Shown: positions 15,412 through 16,989 of the stretch, one piece after another | Numbering within the stretch: the stretch's first letter is position 1 | Layout: every line of letters begins with the position of its first letter | Source of the DNA: STD2-102 sp964414205 | GTDB lineage: Bacteria > Bacillota > Clostridia > Christensenellales > CAG-917 | Assembly: GCA_964414205.1 (NCBI GenBank) | Contig: CAYPVP010000029.1 | Coordinates: 1 to 16,989, forward strand | DNA: 16,989 bases | Direction of reading: 5' to 3' | Notes under the pieces: generated by a model | Told to the model about the DNA's origin: nothing | The model's input: the letters and a program-made list of their open reading frames with translations, nothing else | Databases searched by the model: none | Position numbers and translations under genes: made by a program

Positions 15412-15439
15412 ATTATACACATTTCGCTGAAAAATGCAA
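15412..15439 (-). promoter_or_regulatory. Promoter of dnaX, predicted to give a leaderless mRNA
   Basis: On the minus strand TTGCAT (15434-15439, four of six) is followed after 16 bases by a perfect TATAAT (15412-15417). Only seven bases separate the -10 from the dnaX ATG at 15404, so initiation at the usual distance would fall on or within two bases of the A of the start codon. Confidence 0.6.
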
Positions 15440-15465
15440 CAAAATAAAATTTTCAAAAGATAAAG

Positions 15466-15492
15466 AAAAAGCCACCCTTAAAGTGACTTTTT
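15466..15492 (-). terminator. Rho-independent terminator of the rubrerythrin gene
   Basis: Ten-pair stem AAAAAGCCAC / GTGACTTTTT with one G-U pair and a seven-base loop, 25 bases past the rubrerythrin stop. The stem ends in T-rich sequence on the minus strand. It separates the perR-rubrerythrin unit from the dnaX promoter. Confidence 0.88.
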
Positions 15493-15517
15493 CGTGTAAA
15501 TTAACCTTTTTTTTATT

Positions 15518-16060
15518 TTATTTGAAAAAACGATTATAGAGTCCTGCAAATGCTTTGCCATGTCTTGCTTCATCTCTTGCCATTTCATGAACAGTGTCAT
15601 GAATTGCATCAAGATTTTGAACCTTTGCTCTCTTTGCAAGGTCGGTTTTGCCAGCAGTTGCTCCGTTTTCTGCTTCGATTCTCATTTCAAGATTTTTCTT
15701 TGTGCTGTCAGTGACAACTTCTCCCAAAAGTTCTGCAAATTTTGCTGCATGTTCTGCTTCTTCAAAAGCAGCCTTTTCATAGTACATACCAACTTCTGGA
15801 AAGCCTTCACGATGAGCGACTCTTGCCATTGCCAAATACATTCCAACTTCGGTGCATTCACCCATGAAGTTTGCTCTCAAATCACTGATGATGTCTTCGC
15901 TGACGCCTTGTGCAACGCCTACAACATGTTCTGATGCCCATGACATTTCACCCTTTTGTTCAACGAACTTCTCTTTTGGTGCTTTGCATTGAGGACAGAA
16001 AGCAGGTGCTTCTGTTCCTTCGTGGACATATCCACACACACCACATACAAATTTTGCCAT
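15518..16060 (-). CDS. Rubrerythrin with N-terminal rubredoxin domain (reverse rubrerythrin)
   Basis: 180 residues. Reduces hydrogen peroxide (and possibly oxygen) in the cytoplasm of anaerobes using electrons ultimately from NAD(P)H. The rubredoxin-type iron site comes first (Cys6, Cys9, Cys22, Cys25). A four-helix diiron domain follows: Glu68 and Glu71 in GECTEVGMYL, the EExEH motif Glu100-Glu101-x-Glu103-His104, Glu129/Glu131 in EMRIEAE, and Glu164-x2-His167 in RDEARHG. This order is reversed relative to classical rubrerythrin and is the arrangement of the clostridial oxygen-induced reverse rubrerythrins. GGAGG lies seven bases before the ATG. It sits 131 bases downstream of a PerR-type gene, and PerR controls such genes in clostridia, so peroxide induction is likely. 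No electron-donor gene is adjacent. Confidence 0.94.
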   Translation of the reverse strand: MAKFVCGVCGYVHEGTEAPAFCPQCKAPKEKFVEQKGEMSWASEHVVGVAQGVSEDIISDLRANFMGECTEVGMYLAMARVAHREGFPEVGMYYEKAAFEEAEHAAKFAELLGEVVTDSTKKNLEMRIEAENGATAGKTDLAKRAKVQNLDAIHDTVHEMARDEARHGKAFAGLYNRFFK

Positions 16061-16097
16061 AACGATACCTCCAAAAACTGTTTTTATTATTTATACA

Positions 16098-16133
16098 TTT
16101 ATTATGTTATAAAACTATTTTTTAGTTTGTCTT
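16098..16133 (-). promoter_or_regulatory. Weak candidate promoter and palindrome upstream of rubrerythrin
   Basis: Minus-strand AAGACA (16128-16133) and TATAAC (16106-16111) are 16 bases apart. The -10 overlaps the imperfect palindrome TTTATTATGTTATAAA (16098-16113), whose TTAT/TTATAA halves resemble a Fur-family (PerR) box with altered spacing. In such AT-rich sequence this is only suggestive; there is no clear terminator after perR, so cotranscription is also possible. Confidence 0.3.
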
Positions 16134-16191
16134 TCTTGTTGTGTCTATCTAATTTTGTCTTTATAGTTGTTCTCTCACTAATTTGACATTT

Positions 16192-16575
16192 CTAATAATG
16201 TTTTTCCAAACATTCTTTGCAAACTCCAACAAAGAGCAATTCTGAAAATTGAACCTTGTTTCCTGTCAAATTTTCCACTTTGTCATTAAGGTCGACAAGA
16301 TTCAAACTTTCGACATCAAACACTTTTCCACATTTTTCACATTTGAAGTGCGAGTGATGACACAAAGTTTTGTCAAATCGAGTTCTTCCATTCACAACAG
16401 GAATCTCTTTGACAAGTTTTTCTTCAACAAGATGATTCAAATTTCGATAGACTGTTCCCATGCTTATGTTTGGAATTTCTGCTTTTACAGAATCATAAAT
16501 CATTTCGGCCGTTGGATGGTCGCATCTGTTTTGCACATCATTCAAAATTATTTCTCTTTGAACTGAATATCGCAT
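16192..16575 (-). CDS. perR: Fur-family peroxide-sensing repressor, PerR-like
   Basis: 127 residues. A winged-helix N-terminal domain (HPTAEMIYDSV, ISMGTVYRNLNHLVEE) is followed by the Fur dimerisation domain. All five regulatory-metal ligands of B. subtilis PerR have counterparts at matching spacing: His20, Asp68 (RFD), His74, His76 and Asp87. The Asp at the last position is the PerR-type residue where Fur proteins have Glu. The structural zinc site is Cys79-x2-Cys82 and Cys119-x2-Cys122. PerR senses peroxide by iron-catalysed oxidation of a histidine and then releases DNA. The protein starts about 17 residues later than B. subtilis PerR, lacking its first helix, but AGGAG is well placed before the ATG at 16575. 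The next gene is rubrerythrin, a typical PerR target. A Fur-type palindrome lies at its own predicted transcription start. Confidence 0.88.
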   Translation of the reverse strand: MRYSVQREIILNDVQNRCDHPTAEMIYDSVKAEIPNISMGTVYRNLNHLVEEKLVKEIPVVNGRTRFDKTLCHHSHFKCEKCGKVFDVESLNLVDLNDKVENLTGNKVQFSELLFVGVCKECLEKHY

Positions 16576-16615
16576 TTTTTCTCCTTGTCTTTGTCAACAC
16601 AATCAATTTTCACCA

Positions 16616-16770
16616 TTTTTTTCAATCTAGTTTTGCAATTTAGATTATCGTTTACATTTTCAATCTACATTTAATCTTATTTTGCAATCAGTTTTGCTAA
16701 CATACATTATCAACTGTTTTGCCAATCTGAATTTTCAACTATTTGGCAAATTCATTTTCAATGTTAACTA
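16616..16770. repeat. Degenerate short tandem repeats in the perR leader region
   Basis: About a dozen imperfect units of 10-17 bases, most beginning TTTT followed by (G)CAA and ending near CTA or CTG, for example TTTTGCAATTTAG, TTTTCAATCTAC, TTTTGCAATCAG, TTTTGCCAATCTGA. They fill most of the predicted 5' untranslated region of perR. The TTGCAAT core recalls the 15-bp array upstream of dnaG. No ORF is present in 16576-16921, which otherwise holds only the perR promoter and operator. Confidence 0.4.
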
Positions 16771-16790
16771 GTTTGAAAATTTGAAATAAG

Positions 16791-16805
16791 TAGTATTGAT
16801 TACTA
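16791..16805. promoter_or_regulatory. Candidate Fur/PerR box at the perR start site
   Basis: TAGTATT-G-ATTACTA is a 7-1-7 inverted repeat with six of seven positions matching between arms, the architecture of Fur-family boxes. It agrees with the B. subtilis PerR consensus at about 10 of 14 positions. It covers the predicted transcription start (near 16801), where a bound repressor would block initiation, suggesting autoregulation. Confidence 0.5.
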
Positions 16806-16807
16806 TT

Positions 16808-16835
16808 ACTATATCATTTTGAATATATTTGTCAA
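16808..16835 (-). promoter_or_regulatory. Sigma-A-type promoter of perR
   Basis: Perfect TTGACA (16830-16835), a 16-base spacer and TATAGT (16808-16813, five of six) on the minus strand. The predicted leader to the perR ATG is long, about 225 bases. Confidence 0.7.
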
Positions 16836-16921
16836 TACTTTTTTGAAAAATATTTTAAAATTATTTTTTATTTTAAATTGACTTCAAATAAACTTCGATT
16901 GTTTAGCATTTTCATTTTGTT

Positions 16922-16989
16922 TTATTTATACTTGGTGTATTTTGGCCAAGTAGCAGTTTTGTCTGGTTTAGTACCATTGTAACGAATTA
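16922..16989 (-). CDS. C-terminal end of an unidentified gene cut by the window edge
   Basis: The last 21 codons of a minus-strand frame end at TAA (16922-16924). The peptide includes RYNGTKPDKTA and ends WPKYTKYK. Its base composition (several GC-containing codons, Trp, Pro) differs sharply from the AT-rich non-coding sequence that begins right after the stop, which supports real coding. The NG...WPKYT pattern faintly recalls the C-termini of type-B carboxylesterases (GNPN...WPxY), but 21 residues are too few to assign a family. No clear terminator follows before the perR promoter. Confidence 0.5.
   Translation of the reverse strand, partial: IRYNGTKPDKTATWPKYTKYK

Noticed and set aside
15405..15422. 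Start of dnaX at the ATG at 15422
   Set aside because: The six extra codons include the TATAAT element and have no ribosome binding site; the family begins at MAYTSLYRRFRP.
15423..15517. SRP RNA (ffs) upstream of dnaX, as in B. subtilis
   Set aside because: The gap is only about 95 bases and is filled by the rubrerythrin terminator and the dnaX promoter; no GGAA/GNAR SRP loop was seen.
16929..16952. Hairpin TACTTGG-N10-CCAAGTA as a terminator
   Set aside because: It lies inside the end of the edge gene's coding sequence and is followed by A-rich, not T-rich, sequence on the minus strand; the plus strand has no gene ending there.
16922..16989. tRNA gene at the right edge
   Set aside because: No T-arm consensus (GGTTCGAAT), D-loop or acceptor-stem pairing could be found.

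Overview
The window is AT-rich bacterial DNA, and every gene I can support is read from the minus strand (right to left). The gene set points to an anaerobic low-GC Gram-positive (Firmicutes, Clostridia-like): a TrmK-type tRNA methyltransferase, the dnaG-rpoD and dnaX-ybaB-recR blocks, a rubredoxin-first rubrerythrin next to a PerR-type regulator, and AGGAGG-type ribosome binding sites. A run of exactly 100 N shows this is a scaffolded draft, possibly a metagenome bin. Species-level placement is not possible from what I can see.

Layout in the direction of transcription. Right edge: the last codons of an unidentified gene (16922-16989), then a 346-base non-coding stretch holding a strong promoter, a 7-1-7 palindrome at its predicted start site and degenerate repeats, all in front of perR. 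The rubrerythrin gene follows and ends at a clear terminator. Next is dnaX-ybaB-(small ORF)-recR, closed by a terminator that abuts the recR stop. A 491-base gene-free stretch then holds a 15-bp tandem array broken by the N gap. After it comes dnaG-rpoD-trmK-nif3-zinc-ribbon protein, a tightly packed unit in which the last four genes overlap by 1, 11 and 4 bases. A complete GH2 beta-galactosidase (lacZ) follows with its own terminator, then thrS with its own promoter and a structured leader, then a YhiN/HI0933-type flavoprotein overlapping a MarR-family regulator. At the left edge a promoter-like sequence overlaps a palindrome and points out of the window.

Most of the window is core information processing: primase, the primary sigma factor, the clamp-loader subunit, recombination mediator proteins, a tRNA synthetase and a tRNA methyltransferase. 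PerR and rubrerythrin form a small peroxide-defence module.

The most interesting signals are regulatory. (1) dnaX carries a run of ten A at codons 401-404, just after the clamp-loader core; both alternative frames stop within four codons, so slippage would make a short gamma-like form. (2) The thrS leader can fold into a hairpin abutting the Shine-Dalgarno sequence, with a loop resembling the anticodon loop of tRNA-Thr(UGU); this suggests ThrRS autoregulation of the E. coli kind instead of a T-box. (3) The dnaX promoter sits so close to the ATG that its mRNA is predicted to be leaderless. (4) A small ORF between ybaB and recR ends in an ATGA overlap with the recR start. All four are inferences from sequence and need testing.
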